Positions 36,894 to 47,183 of a stretch of 64,000 nt of DNA are shown one piece after another; within the stretch, counting starts at the first letter, position 1; every line of letters starts with the position of its first letter. Both the position numbers and the translations under genes were made by a program. Origin of the DNA: Ceratothoa steindachneri (lineage: Eukaryota; Arthropoda; Malacostraca; Isopoda; Cymothoidae); the NCBI GenBank assembly GCA_963969495.1, contig OZ018321.1:138904685-138968684 (forward strand), written 5' to 3'. Below the pieces are notes generated by a model. That model searched no databases. It was not told where the DNA came from and saw nothing but the letters and a program-made list of their open reading frames with translations.

Positions 36894-39285
36894 CCAAAAG
36901 GTGAATATTTTCTCGAGTGAAACTTCCCATTGGTATTCCTCAATGATGAAGGATATCTCTGGTTTTATTCGGAAAACTGAGATAGTGTGTTTCTCGGAAC
37001 GAGATTAGTATGAGAGTGATTCTCTATACCTATGGTCCACTCTTCGATGTGACCAAAAGGAACAGCCTCGGAAAGAAAAATCCCGCGCGGTTCCATTTCT
37101 TGATTTCCTGTTTTACTCAGGGACTGCTCTTCTTTTCTCGATCGGTACCTCGATTCTCCTCCTCATTTCTTTAGCTCGAACTATATATACCTCGATTATC
37201 CCCTGGGGAGAGGGTAGGGGAGATGGGGGCCCACCTTTTCGCCTCTCTCCTAGGGCATCACTTTTCAACGTTGTGACCCTTAGACATTCTGGTTTACGTC
37301 GGAGAAAATGAAATTCCATCTATTTGGCGAAAATAGACCTAAATGATAGGAGGGGATAGTGAGCCTGTTCCTACATTTTTATTATAAAGGCCATCCCCCC
37401 CTCTTTTGTTTATACGAACGGTCTACTAAATCTGCTGATGGAAATCCTTCTTTGCGAGCGATATCGAGGATTGTTTGGGGACAGCGGAGCAAAGGGAAGC
37501 GGGGGTAAAGTATCGGACCATATGGGACGTAACTGTGGCGCTGTGTAACCAAACTAGCGTCTGTTTGTCCTTGCGATATTTATTTCCCCATAATAACGTT
37601 CCGAGAAATTATTACCCGATTCCAAAAGTTTTGGCTGGGCGATGAGCAGTTCATGCCTTTCTTCTCTAAGCTCTTGCATGAATCGAAGCGGTGACCTTAT
37701 ATGGCGCATTCGCTGCACCACAGGTTCTTTTTTCTGGGCTGTTCTTCGAGGTGTAGGTTTCAAGCTTATGGCATACAAAGCACATTTGAATGGTGTGAAA
37801 TTTTCCTTGCTCGATGTTGCTTCAGGGAATCCTCATGTTGAAGATAAGGAGTCCTGAAGATTACTCCTCCACTCGAAGGCTGCAGTTAAATCCCATTTAG
37901 GGAAAGATTTCGACTCATGCTTCCGCTGTGGGCTAGTCCTCAAATCAGTTTCTAAATGAGCCCTTAATTATGCTAGTTCAAAGTGGCTCGCGCAGTTAAG
38001 ACGAGATTAATGAATGGCAGACATCTGAGTAATGTTCTCACGTTGGTCGATGGACGGGAGCAACGAGTTAAATAAAACCTCATTTACTTGTATTTAGCTC
38101 CGAATTAAAAAAGTATTGATTTCTCTTTTTTAAATGTAAATAAAAATTCACAAAAAGACCGGTTAGGCTGTTTTCTAGTCAGCATTGCTCAAAGCCCGTT
38201 ACTAAGCAAAATGTACAAAAATGAATTGCGATATGAGTCTCAGCAAAAGCAGAGTATCGAAAAATCGGCCTTGTCCATGATTACGTCTTACGTCTTGAAA
38301 AAAAAATGTGTAGTAAGAGTAGAGTGGATAGTTATTGTAAAGTTGGGAAAGGAAATAGGCTGAATCGAGTGTTGGATGCTGGGTGGCCAGCCATCTCCTG
38401 GATTCTTTTTGTTGTTTCTTATCCTTTAATCTTTGGTCTTTGTAGGTTGGAGGCTCTCGCGCATTTATAGATCTTCATTTGCTCTTAATTTTCTAGTGTC
38501 AGTCTGTTGCAGATTAATTTGTCACTCAATGTTTTATACGATTGTTTAGCAATCTAAAGTGTATGCAATAAATAGGAGCCGGTTCTTCTCTCGCGTCGGG
38601 TTTCCCGTTCCTAAAGTGATCCCTGTTATTGGTTCTTTAGTCTTACGGGAGATCTATTGCTCTTCTGTCTTCCTCACTAAGTATGTTAGTTAGCTTGTCC
38701 CACATTTTGCCCACTCTGTTGTGTAGCGATACATTTGTGGCTGAGAGATCAATCTCTCAGCCAGTAATAGTAGTAGTTAGTTGTCCGTTGATTTCGGGGA
38801 TGAGATCACTTCATGCCCTTAAAAAGAATAAGTTGGGCATAGAGAGAAACTTGCATAAAAGATGCTTAGAATGGGAAAGGGGTGTGCATTTCTCAGCCCA
38901 CTATCTTGGTACTCCTTATTTTGGCTAGTGGCAAGGTGATCCAAGACGACCAGCCATTGTGGAGTGTTGCAAGAGAGTGTCGAGTCGTCGGTCTAATAAC
39001 GCTTGCCTAGTGCGGGTCGTCACAGCAGATTTTGCATTAGGGGTTGACTCCCAAAGTCTTTGTCCAGTCAAGTACATCCACAAGACAGTGGTTAAGGAGT
39101 TGGCGAGGGGCCAGGGTGTGTCCATACGTTAGTCTTTGATAAGATGTTCCTATTGCTCAAATACATTAGAATAGAATTTTTCCATGACTCTTGTTACTGT
39201 TTGTTTTGAAAAAGTAACCAGACACCTTATTAATATTTTTTGTAAAAAAAAATTTCTTGCGAATATTTTGCCAACAATAAATCAA
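36894..39285. other. Non-repetitive stretch without a recognised gene
   Basis: No LINE homology seen. A minus-strand open stretch at 37554-37832 has a plausible donor (CGG/GTAATA at about 37603) and an AG near 37832; its product includes KPTPRRTAQKKEPVVQRMRH. A plus-strand frame runs 38932-39129 (DPRRPAIVECCKRVSSRRSN). Either could be a decayed or exonic fragment, but neither has a recognisable domain. An 11-bp hairpin (TGGCTGAGAGA) sits at 38738-38763. A minus-strand TATATATA lies at 37182-37189. Confidence 0.35.
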
Positions 39286-39299
39286 TATCATAGGCGATT

Positions 39300-42200
39300 T
39301 CAGGTACTCATAGGCTAATAGTGTCGGTAATAATGTAAACCGCTGAGTTTTGGACCGTCGAAACTAGAGCTTAACTGCGTTCGTTTTCTGGGTGTGTTTA
39401 GAGGAATTGCTGATCAGAGTAGAGTGGCCCTGCAGAAAGCATTGTAAATCTTTTCCTATTGTCCTTGTTTAGGCCTCTGAGCTGAAACAGTTTAGTTAGA
39501 CTTGCCTTTGCCAGATTGATTCTCTCCGTTACGTGTTTGCCATAAATGTTTCGGGTGTTTTGGAGTCCAAGCAACATTTATTCGTTTTCTTATCGATACA
39601 TATCAAAACCTCTCGGGAAGTCTTGTGTCTTCCTATAGTGAGGATGGAAAACCCCTCCGCGTTTGTGCGATCTTCCATACACGCTCGTAGTTATTAATGT
39701 TCTCAAAATCGGCTGCCGTGATTCTCGCCATGGTTTGGGCGTGCCTGTATGCACTATTTGCCATTATAGTTATGCTGTCCACAAATTGAATATATCTCGG
39801 TGAGTGATAGACAGGGCTTGGTAAGTTCAGAGTATAGATGCTTTAGAAATTAGGACTTATGCAGCCATCCTGAGGGACCCTCTGAGGGACCTCGAAGATT
39901 GGTTAGTCATAACCCTCCACCAAAATATAGGCTGACTGATCCGTAAGATAATCACAAAGGCATTTTGCGAGAATTTAGGGTAGCCCTAACTGTCTGATCT
40001 TGTACTTAAGGCTGATTATCCAAACTTTGTCTAAAAGTTTTTGAACGTCTCTAAGTACAATGTCGGTATAGTTCTTTTTATATTCCGCCTTTGTGATTGT
40101 CTCTACAAGGAGGGCTAAAGCTGTTTCGGTGTGTCTACTTTTCCGAAATTCGTATTGATGCTTTCTTTTAAGTGTCTAATGAGCCTATTGTTTATTGGCC
40201 TTTCTATTAGTTTCTTCCATGTTTCCACCGGAGTTATTGGTCTGAAGTTGCTTGTTTTTTCAGAGGGTTTGCCGGGTTTCCGGGTTTCGGCCGGAATATG
40301 TTTTTCCCTCTTTTCATTGAGTCTGGGAAATAGCCCGCACTGATTGTGGCGTTGAATAGCAGGACTATTTTGTTAACGAAGGAGTCTTACGCGAGGTTTA
40401 AATTCTCTCTCGTTATACCCAACTCTCCAGGCGCCCTCTTCTAGAATTACCGGTTCTATACCTTGTCCCTCTAATAGCGTTGGGGACGATCTCGAGGCGA
40501 ATTTGTTCTAGTTTTTAGACTATCCTTACCTCATGATATCTGTCAAAATTCTCGAATTCATCCGCGGAAATATCGAATACCCCTCTTCAGTGCTCACGGA
40601 ATGCAGCTCCAACCTCCCAGGGCTCCTTCGCTTCTTTCCCATTCTGTTGAATATTGAGCCTGGAATTTGGACGACTTTTGCCTCTCGCGATGTTAATCTT
40701 GTGCCAAAACTTTGTTGGATTCATTTCGGTGTCCAGTGGCTCCACAAATTGGTCCCATCTCGCATTTCTTTCTATCCCAGTGGTGGGTAATCAGACCGTA
40801 TTTTATCAGCTGAAATTGGGCACTATCTACCATTCGGGGTCCATTCTGCTCGATAGAATCTCCAATGCAATATATTATTGTTCAATATTTTCAATTTGAG
40901 ACATCTTGAGTGGGTGTGGTAGGGTTCTGAGGGCCGTTATGGAAACATGCTTCTTGTCTACCTTCACTAGCGCATCCACTAAATTTTCGACTCTCATATC
41001 GATCTCGTTGAGGGTTGTTTCTGATGAGTCTTCCTGCTGGTACCTGGCCAGCTTTTCTGCGTAACCGTTTCAGTTAGACTTCATGTATTTCCTTCTAGGA
41101 GAACATTTCACTTGGATCGGATCCAGTGATAGGGTCAAAACAATCATCTTGTGATCGCTGGTTAATGGGGGCCCTTTCTCTACGAGATAATTATATTGAA
41201 GGTCTGGAGTCGCTAGAACGATATCGGGCTCTGTGGCTCTGGCCCGGTTCGATCAACTATTCTCCTTTCTAGCAACACATTAAGGTTTTCACTTCTCTTA
41301 TTAAAGTGGCCGGTATAGTTCGAAGCTCTGCTGCGGGCGTTTAAGCCATCCATAAATATCGCCTGGTCCTTATGTCCTAAAACTTCCAAGAAGTGCTGGA
41401 AAGGAAAAAAATCCCTTATAGGGGTTGGTGTCCTGTCATAACGATTAGTTTCCCTATGGAGGACCTTAAGCTTATCGCTAGGTAAGCTTCATCCAAATCC
41501 CTGAGTTTATTGAAACTAATGTCGTTTCTTACTGCAATCGCAACGCCGTGGAAGTTGACATCATTTGTGTTTTTTGTGATGATGTATAATTTAATAGTAT
41601 GATCTTATTCACTTTGGGGTCTATATTAATTTCATTTAACAGTATAATTTCGGGATCTTCCTTTATGTAGGCATTACTTAAAAAGTGTTTCTTCTCGTTT
41701 CAGCCCACAACATTGTGGCTGATTATTTTTATTCTCCTCTCGACTTGATCTCTTTTCAGCCTTATTAGTTTCTCGTTCGATTGGTGACTTTGCCTTCCCG
41801 TTTCGCTTCTTTTTTAACTCCTCTTTTGTAACTCTATAATATAGGTCCTAAGGAATTACTAGGATGTCGTCTGTTAGGATTTTGTAGGCCTCGTTGTGTG
41901 GGTATAGATCCTCGAATTCATATTTGAAATAGCTTCTTTTGATCCCTTAAATTTATTCACTGTTTTTTTCGGAAAGGGTCTTTCCTCCAAACTGAAAAAG
42001 CTTAGATTGAACTCCTGGTGTTCTTCTTCTCTTTCTTTGGATATCTTGTAGGTAGGATTTTCCTTCTTCAGCTACGACTTCGACATTTGAGGCAGCCTCT
42101 TTGTGGTTACTATAGAGCGCAGCAGTCTCAACCTCCATAACTTCCTCTGGATTTCGGTGTTTTTTCTTCCTAAGGCTCGGGGCTGTTAGCTCCGCTGGGC
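39300..42200 (-). pseudogene. ORF2 remnant with destroyed RT active site
   Basis: Minus-strand blocks: an endonuclease piece with DPEIILLNEINIDPKVNK near 41610-41670; a linker with SLDPIQVKCSPRRKYMKSNW near 41073-41132; RT with LRDVQKLLDKVWI near 40020-40060 (usual LDIEKAFDKVW); VPQGGCISPNF near 39850-39885; and, in place of F/YADD, FVDS at 39774-39785. Loss of the catalytic Asp pair and many stops show it is dead. Confidence 0.7.
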
Positions 42201-42249
42201 TGGGAAGCTGTGTTCCCGCCTGACTCGGGGTTTATGCTGCGCATGAGCC

Positions 42250-43180
42250 TGTTCAGATGACGTGGCTTATATTGTATATTTTATATGTTCACATATAAAT
42301 GGTTTTCAGAGAACCACATCTGTTTGAGCACGTTTTTGTTGAGCATGAGGTTTAGTTCCCTGAAGTATGATCCAGGTTTGACTACTTTTAGTACATGTGC
42401 ATGTAAGATGCATGCTAGTATATTAATAGACTCGTCTTGCTTGATTTCAATTATATTCTGCTTAGGTTGTATTTATACTTCTGTGGCCTTGACGACCTTA
42501 GCAAAGGTGAGATTTTATTTCTTCTCCTCTACTCTGGGTCTCTCTTTTCTCTTACTGTCGATAATGTTACATTTATCGGGGAAGCCATCGCTATGATGAG
42601 GTGATTTTCATTGTAATTTAAGCATTTCTTAGTTTGAAAAGCCCATTTGCGCCATGTATGAGTTTTATAACTACACTCAGGACACCATTTTATATATCTT
42701 TCAACGCGCATTTTTTAGTAACATCTTTCTCATGTTCTAAACAATTAAAACATGTAAGAACTCTGACGAAGTCCTCGCTCTTAGGCCGGCCTCTTTGGCC
42801 TTCCTCACCATGTTGGTTTCACGGAAAATCACTTTAAACACAATTGAATACTTTAGTATTATTGCTTCGGTTGGTGAAATTGATGACCTCTCTAACTTTT
42901 GCCCAGTTCTGAACCCTCTCAATATCTTCTTTGATCTCATCGGCTTTGTGGTCGACGATCTAAGTATCGATTTGTCGGCAATATACCGCTTTCTGAGCTT
43001 TAATTTGGGGAGAGAGGGGGAACTTTCGCCTCCGATCCGATCCGATTGCTTCTAGTTTCCCCGTGGCTCTTTCCGGGAGAAGCTTTTCCACATCCTTGTT
43101 GTAGTCTAAGAGTCTAACTAGCATCAATCCGAGTTTGTCATATATAGTTCTAAAGACATTCGCCCTTTTGGACGAGAAAA
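42250..43180 (-). pseudogene. ORF1 remnant with first zinc knuckle
   Basis: The minus strand reads KADEIKEDIERVQNWAKV near 42895-42950, which aligns with SAEEIKAEIEEKQSWAKV of copy 4. A knuckle-like CFNCLEHEKDVTKKC follows near 42700-42745. The C-to-C span is 15 residues, as in copy 1, but the His position is changed. Frames break repeatedly. Confidence 0.65.
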
Positions 43181-43190
43181 GGGACGCATT

Positions 43191-43881
43191 TGGTGGAGTC
43201 TATTAAATTGTTAGCCAATCTTCTTCTTCTTGGTTTGTTTCATCAGAAAAAAAGATAAAAAAGAAAGAGAGAGAGGTTAAAGGTAGATAAACGGTGCTGT
43301 TATATTCAGTTATTGACCTGCCTTTTTAGGTTGGCGAGTCGGTAACCCTACCTACCTCTCAATCTCCTAGCCTTATCAGTTTTTTCTCTCACCTCACTCA
43401 AATCCGCCGATCACACAGGTATAAACCGTCTTTTGCTAAGCTTCAGCCTGTGCCCCGTTAGCCGCAAGGTAAAGTATGGTTCCCGCTTGAGGGGTATCTA
43501 TGGAGACTTTAAGCTTCTCTAACCGACTTGCCATATGAAGGATGGACAGGATATAAAGATCGTCCTTGTAAAGGTGTTACGTCTAAGTCCTGGCAGGCGG
43601 TAATCGTCTTTTCTGGGTCTTCTTCAGGTTGAGTTGAATATTACTTCAGAGAGTAGGAAAATCTGGATTACTTTTCAAAATATCTTCGCTTGCAAGAATT
43701 TTTGAATCTGCCATCCGTCCTTCTCCATGATTAGTCAATTTTGCAGCGCTTATGTTCATAAAAACAGCTAACGTTACAGTGCCCTTAAAATTTCCCTTTT
43801 CTATAATTGTTCAATTTTGTAGCGCTTAAGTTTAGGTAAAAAACTATATATAATGTAGCATCCAGTAAATCATTCCATTAA
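43191..43881. other. Spacer between opposed LINE copies
   Basis: Mixed sequence with a TCTTCTTCTT run near 43220 and purine-rich 43240-43290. No gene seen. Part may be 5' UTR of the minus-strand LINE. Confidence 0.4.
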
Positions 43882-45560
43882 AATTGTGAAGAATACAGAG
43901 GACTATTACAGGACTACCGAGTGGACTATCTGGACGGGTCAACACTGGAAGAACTCGACGGTCATTTAAATGATATCATGCGAGGCTAAAGGAGGCAGAC
44001 AGAATAGCCATCCCTAGAGTCAAGTACAAGACTCTCCCAGTGCCACGATCGGATGAAAATATAATAGAAAGGAAGAGCAGGCTGGAGGAGCTGGTCATGG
44101 AAATAAGTTGACTTGGGTATACGGCAGACCGCTACAGAGAGCTCCGGAACCTCCATCTGGAGTTGAAGCAACTCATAGCGAAAAAGTCAAAAGCAATCTG
44201 GGACGGAATGATAGAAGGGATAGACGTAGAAGGTGATTCTAAGAAGTTTTGGAGCCAAATTAAGAGGCTAAGTGGCACACTCCCCGCCAAGGCTAACATT
44301 AATATCAGAGTGGACGGGAAGAAAATCCCAGATGACCAGGAAATCGACGTCATTTCAGGGATCATTGTGAAAGAAAATTTACGATCACAGATGAGAAGAA
44401 TCGGGACTTCGATGTGGAATACGAGGAGGAGATCTTGGCGGACCTGGAGGCTCGAGGGCCAGTCTTGACTCCCTTTTATTTCGTCGATACTACCTTGAGG
44501 ACCGCGAGGCGACCATAAAGATTAACAACATCGAAGGACAGCCATTTCCCATGGGTACCGGGGTACCTCAAGGAGGTTGTCTAAGTCCGACCCTGTACAC
44601 AATCTACACAAGCGATTTTCCCCTTCGCACCTAGGATTACGCTAAATACATCCAGCTAGCCGACAATATCTCGCAATTAATCACCAGCGATTATCTCAAC
44701 CCGACCGACATCGCGAATAGAATTGCAGAGGAATTAAACAACCTCAATGCCTACGAGGCTTGCAATAATATTCGCACTAATGTGGAAAAATTTAAAGTCC
44801 TTCCCATCTGACGTAAAAAAACGGCAGACACCCTAGTACGAGACGAATTTTACCCGTACGCTCGCGAAGCCCGAGTCCTTGGGTTAAATATGACGTCATC
44901 AGGATACGGCGCACATATGAACTTAAAAGTCGCACAGGCGAAACTACGATTAGGCCAACTATACAGCTGTAAGGGGCTCTCCCTCCGAAACAAAAGTAAA
45001 TTGTACCTGGCCCTGGTGAGGCCAATCCTGCTGTATCCCACCATCCCGATGCACCTAGAGTGTAATACCCAGTTAAGGAAGGTTCAGGCGGTACAAAACT
45101 AGGCTCTCCACTTCATCCTTAGTATATCCAAAATCGACTTTAACCTCCAACCAGACTTCACTCCCTCGCGGAAGTAGAGCCTCTTAATGTAATCCTTCCT
45201 AATAGGGCGAAATCAATTTGGAGGAAAATCCATGAGAGAACAAACCAAGTGATACGGCAACCCGTTATTGACAACCGAATACTACATTACAAACGTGGAT
45301 TCAAGAGCAGCCGCCTGCGTACGCAGAAAGATGTATTACCTTTATATAAAGAATACCGGAAAAACAAAAAAAAATCACAAGTAGGACAATGTGAACCATT
45401 GTTCATATATGTTTTATAAAAAAAAGATCCGTACTGGACATATAACCAAAGGAAAGTAACATTAAATCAACAAATTATAAATAAAATCAATAAAAAAGAT
45501 CCGAAGTGGACAAAAACAAAAACAAATTAACATGTAAAATGTACTCAGATTACGAGTAAA
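43882..45560 (+). mobile_element. Jockey-like LINE, zinc-knuckle lineage, copy 3: 5'-truncated with internal deletion
   Basis: Aligns with copy 4 (46150-50160) from about 47930 of that copy onward. It starts at the endonuclease-RT linker (EYRGLLQDY near 43891). At 44490-44494 (CTACC) it jumps over sequence present in copy 4 between 48543 and 49100, losing 557 bp that include RT fingers. The 3' UTR carries AAAGATCCGTACTGGACA and AAAGATCCGAAGTGGAC, as in copy 4. Confidence 0.85.
43891..45270 (+). pseudogene. RT remnant, fingers deleted, LADN in place of LADD
   Basis: Linker ADRYRELRNLHLELKQLIAK near 44127-44180 and WDGMIEGIDVEGDSKKFWSQ near 44200-44260. After the deletion: LEDREATIKINNIEG near 44494-44540, GVPQGGCLSPTLYTIYTSD near 44560-44615, and IQLADNISQLI near 44650-44683, where Asp-to-Asn changes a catalytic residue. 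Then KSKLYLALVRPILLYPTIP near 44992-45048. Open pieces of 101 and 70 codons survive (44163-44468, 44890-45102). Confidence 0.8.
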
Positions 45561-46149
45561 CTCTAAGCCCCAAGCACCAAGCCAAACAAAAACAAAGGCT
45601 TGAATGCTTTACTTTTCACGTCAAAAATGCTCAAAAATGAAGAAGACGACGAGAAGATAATGCCAGATAAGCTGGCCCACATCCTCTTCTACAATTACAC
45701 TTCATCTCACTATAACCTCTCCTACTATCTTACACCCATTTTTCCCATCTTTTATTATCAAATCATTCCATTAGACTGCACTACGCTCTGAATAGAGTTA
45801 CTCTAGCCACACTTAGAAAACTTTCAAAGTCCTATTCTACATAGATTCAACTACAAGATTTCTACATAGGTGAAGATATCCTCTACTCGTCAAGACCGCT
45901 GACTTTACTGCTACACGATTTTAGTGTCGCGCGCGTACACGCGCACGCGCGTGGGCACAAGAGCACCCGTCGGAGGACGACGTTTCTCGCCTTGGATTTT
46001 CCTATCCATATCTCAGCAGCACACCTCGTTCCTAATAACTTCTTTGCTAGTCGAGGCCTGTAGAGACCATCGGTTTCTGTCGTGTCCGAACCCCGTAAGG
46101 AAGCCCAACAGGGGACGCGAAGAAGAGGCCTCCATTGGGGGGCGGAGTG
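45561..46149. other. Spacer between LINE copies 3 and 4
   Basis: Holds the alternating purine-pyrimidine tract at 45928-45953 and a GC-richer stretch that may be 5' UTR of copy 4. The 63- and 87-codon frames here (45600-45791, 45924-46187) have no recognisable content. Confidence 0.45.
45928..45953. other. 26-nt strictly alternating purine-pyrimidine tract
   Basis: CGCGCGCGTACACGCGCACG continued by CGCGTG: every step alternates pyrimidine and purine, the composition classically associated with left-handed (Z) DNA. It sits upstream of LINE copy 4, possibly in its 5' UTR or promoter. Confidence 0.7.
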
Positions 46150-46194
46150 GACAGGACTGGCAGGTGGGCCCTGTTAAGACATTTTAGTATAAGT

Positions 46195-47160
46195 ATGGCA
46201 GAGGAAGGCGGAACGAGTTGATAGTTTAGGAAAACTACTTAAATAGATTGGTAGGTCCTGTGGAAAACGCATCCCCCCAAAGGGCCGTCATGGATGACCC
46301 CAGGGGCGAGAAAAGGATCCCGCTCTGGGTCATAGAGCGCCACCCCAAGCCGTCGAGGGAGAATGTCTTCCAGACTATCTTTGCCAACATTGGAGTTGCA
46401 CTATGCTGATTGGTGGACTAGTCCTATGGATACCTGGTTATATGTGACAACAACCTTGACGTCGACAAGCTACTAGGTATAAGCTCCCGCTCAAAAGCTG
46501 GAAGAAATTGGCTTGTCACCTAAGGTTCCACCGCATGTGTCTGCCCAAAGGTCAATCATCTGCCGTCGCCTTGATCCTTGGATCAGAACACATAGTGCAG
46601 AAGAGATAAAGGCCGAAATCGAGGAAAAGCAAAGCTGGGCTAAGGTTGATGAGATATATAAATTTAAAAATCGTGAGGGTGGTGAGTACACCCACCTCTT
46701 TAAAGCGACCTTTCAAACAACAGAGATGGCCCCTCGACTGAACTTTATCAAACCTAGACGGGAAGCAAGCCTAAAACTACTTCAAGAAGCCGATCAAAGT
46801 CCAGGGACCCACAACTTAATAAGCAGGTAGATCCCGCAACACCCCAGGTAATGGAGACCGATCTGCCGGCCCAAAAGACGAACGCCCAGCAAAAAGCGAG
46901 TCATCGTAGCAAGCCCACCAAAGAGGACAGGAAGACGGCATCCATGCGAAAGAGTACGGATGTGAACATGAAAATTTACGCCTGGCAAAAGTCAAAGACA
47001 TAATCGATGGAGTATTAAAATGGAGGTTCAAGTACGACTATGACTGTAACGACACCGATGGAGAAATGCTTTCGGCTCTCAAAGGAGGTAACATTGAAGT
47101 CTGCCCCGAGGAGTCATGCTTTAACTTATCTCACGAACAGTTCAAAAAGAAAAGGTCAGG
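46195..47160 (+). pseudogene. ORF1 of LINE copy 4, broken
   Basis: ATG at 46195 (MAEEGGTS, then stop). The homologous frame resumes with MDDPRGEKRIPLW near 46289 and VFQTIFANIGVALC near 46368. The longest open piece, 46513-46830 (105 codons), has MSPKVPPHVSAQRSIICRRL and SAEEIKAEIEEKQSWAKV. This aligns residue by residue with copy 5 (PKVPPHVAAKGSIICWRIDP). The zinc-knuckle region is not intact here. Function in the family: RNA-binding chaperone of the retrotransposition complex. Confidence 0.7.
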
Positions 47161-47183
47161 GAGAGTGAGGTCGCCAGCATGCG

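Larger units (their letters stand above)
39290..43190 (-). mobile_element. Jockey-like LINE, zinc-knuckle lineage, copy 2 (reverse strand, dead)
   Basis: Reading the minus strand from 43190 downward gives ORF1, then endonuclease, then RT, the mirror of copy 1. Many frameshifts. The interval 43191-43881 upstream may contain its 5' UTR (purine-rich on the minus strand) but no coding sequence. Confidence 0.75.

Noticed and set aside
37182..37189. Minus-strand TATA promoter
   Set aside because: A TATATATA alone in AT-rich DNA, with no supporting elements or downstream coding sequence.
38932..39129. 65-codon plus-strand gene
   Set aside because: No start, splice signals or domain; length is within chance expectation.
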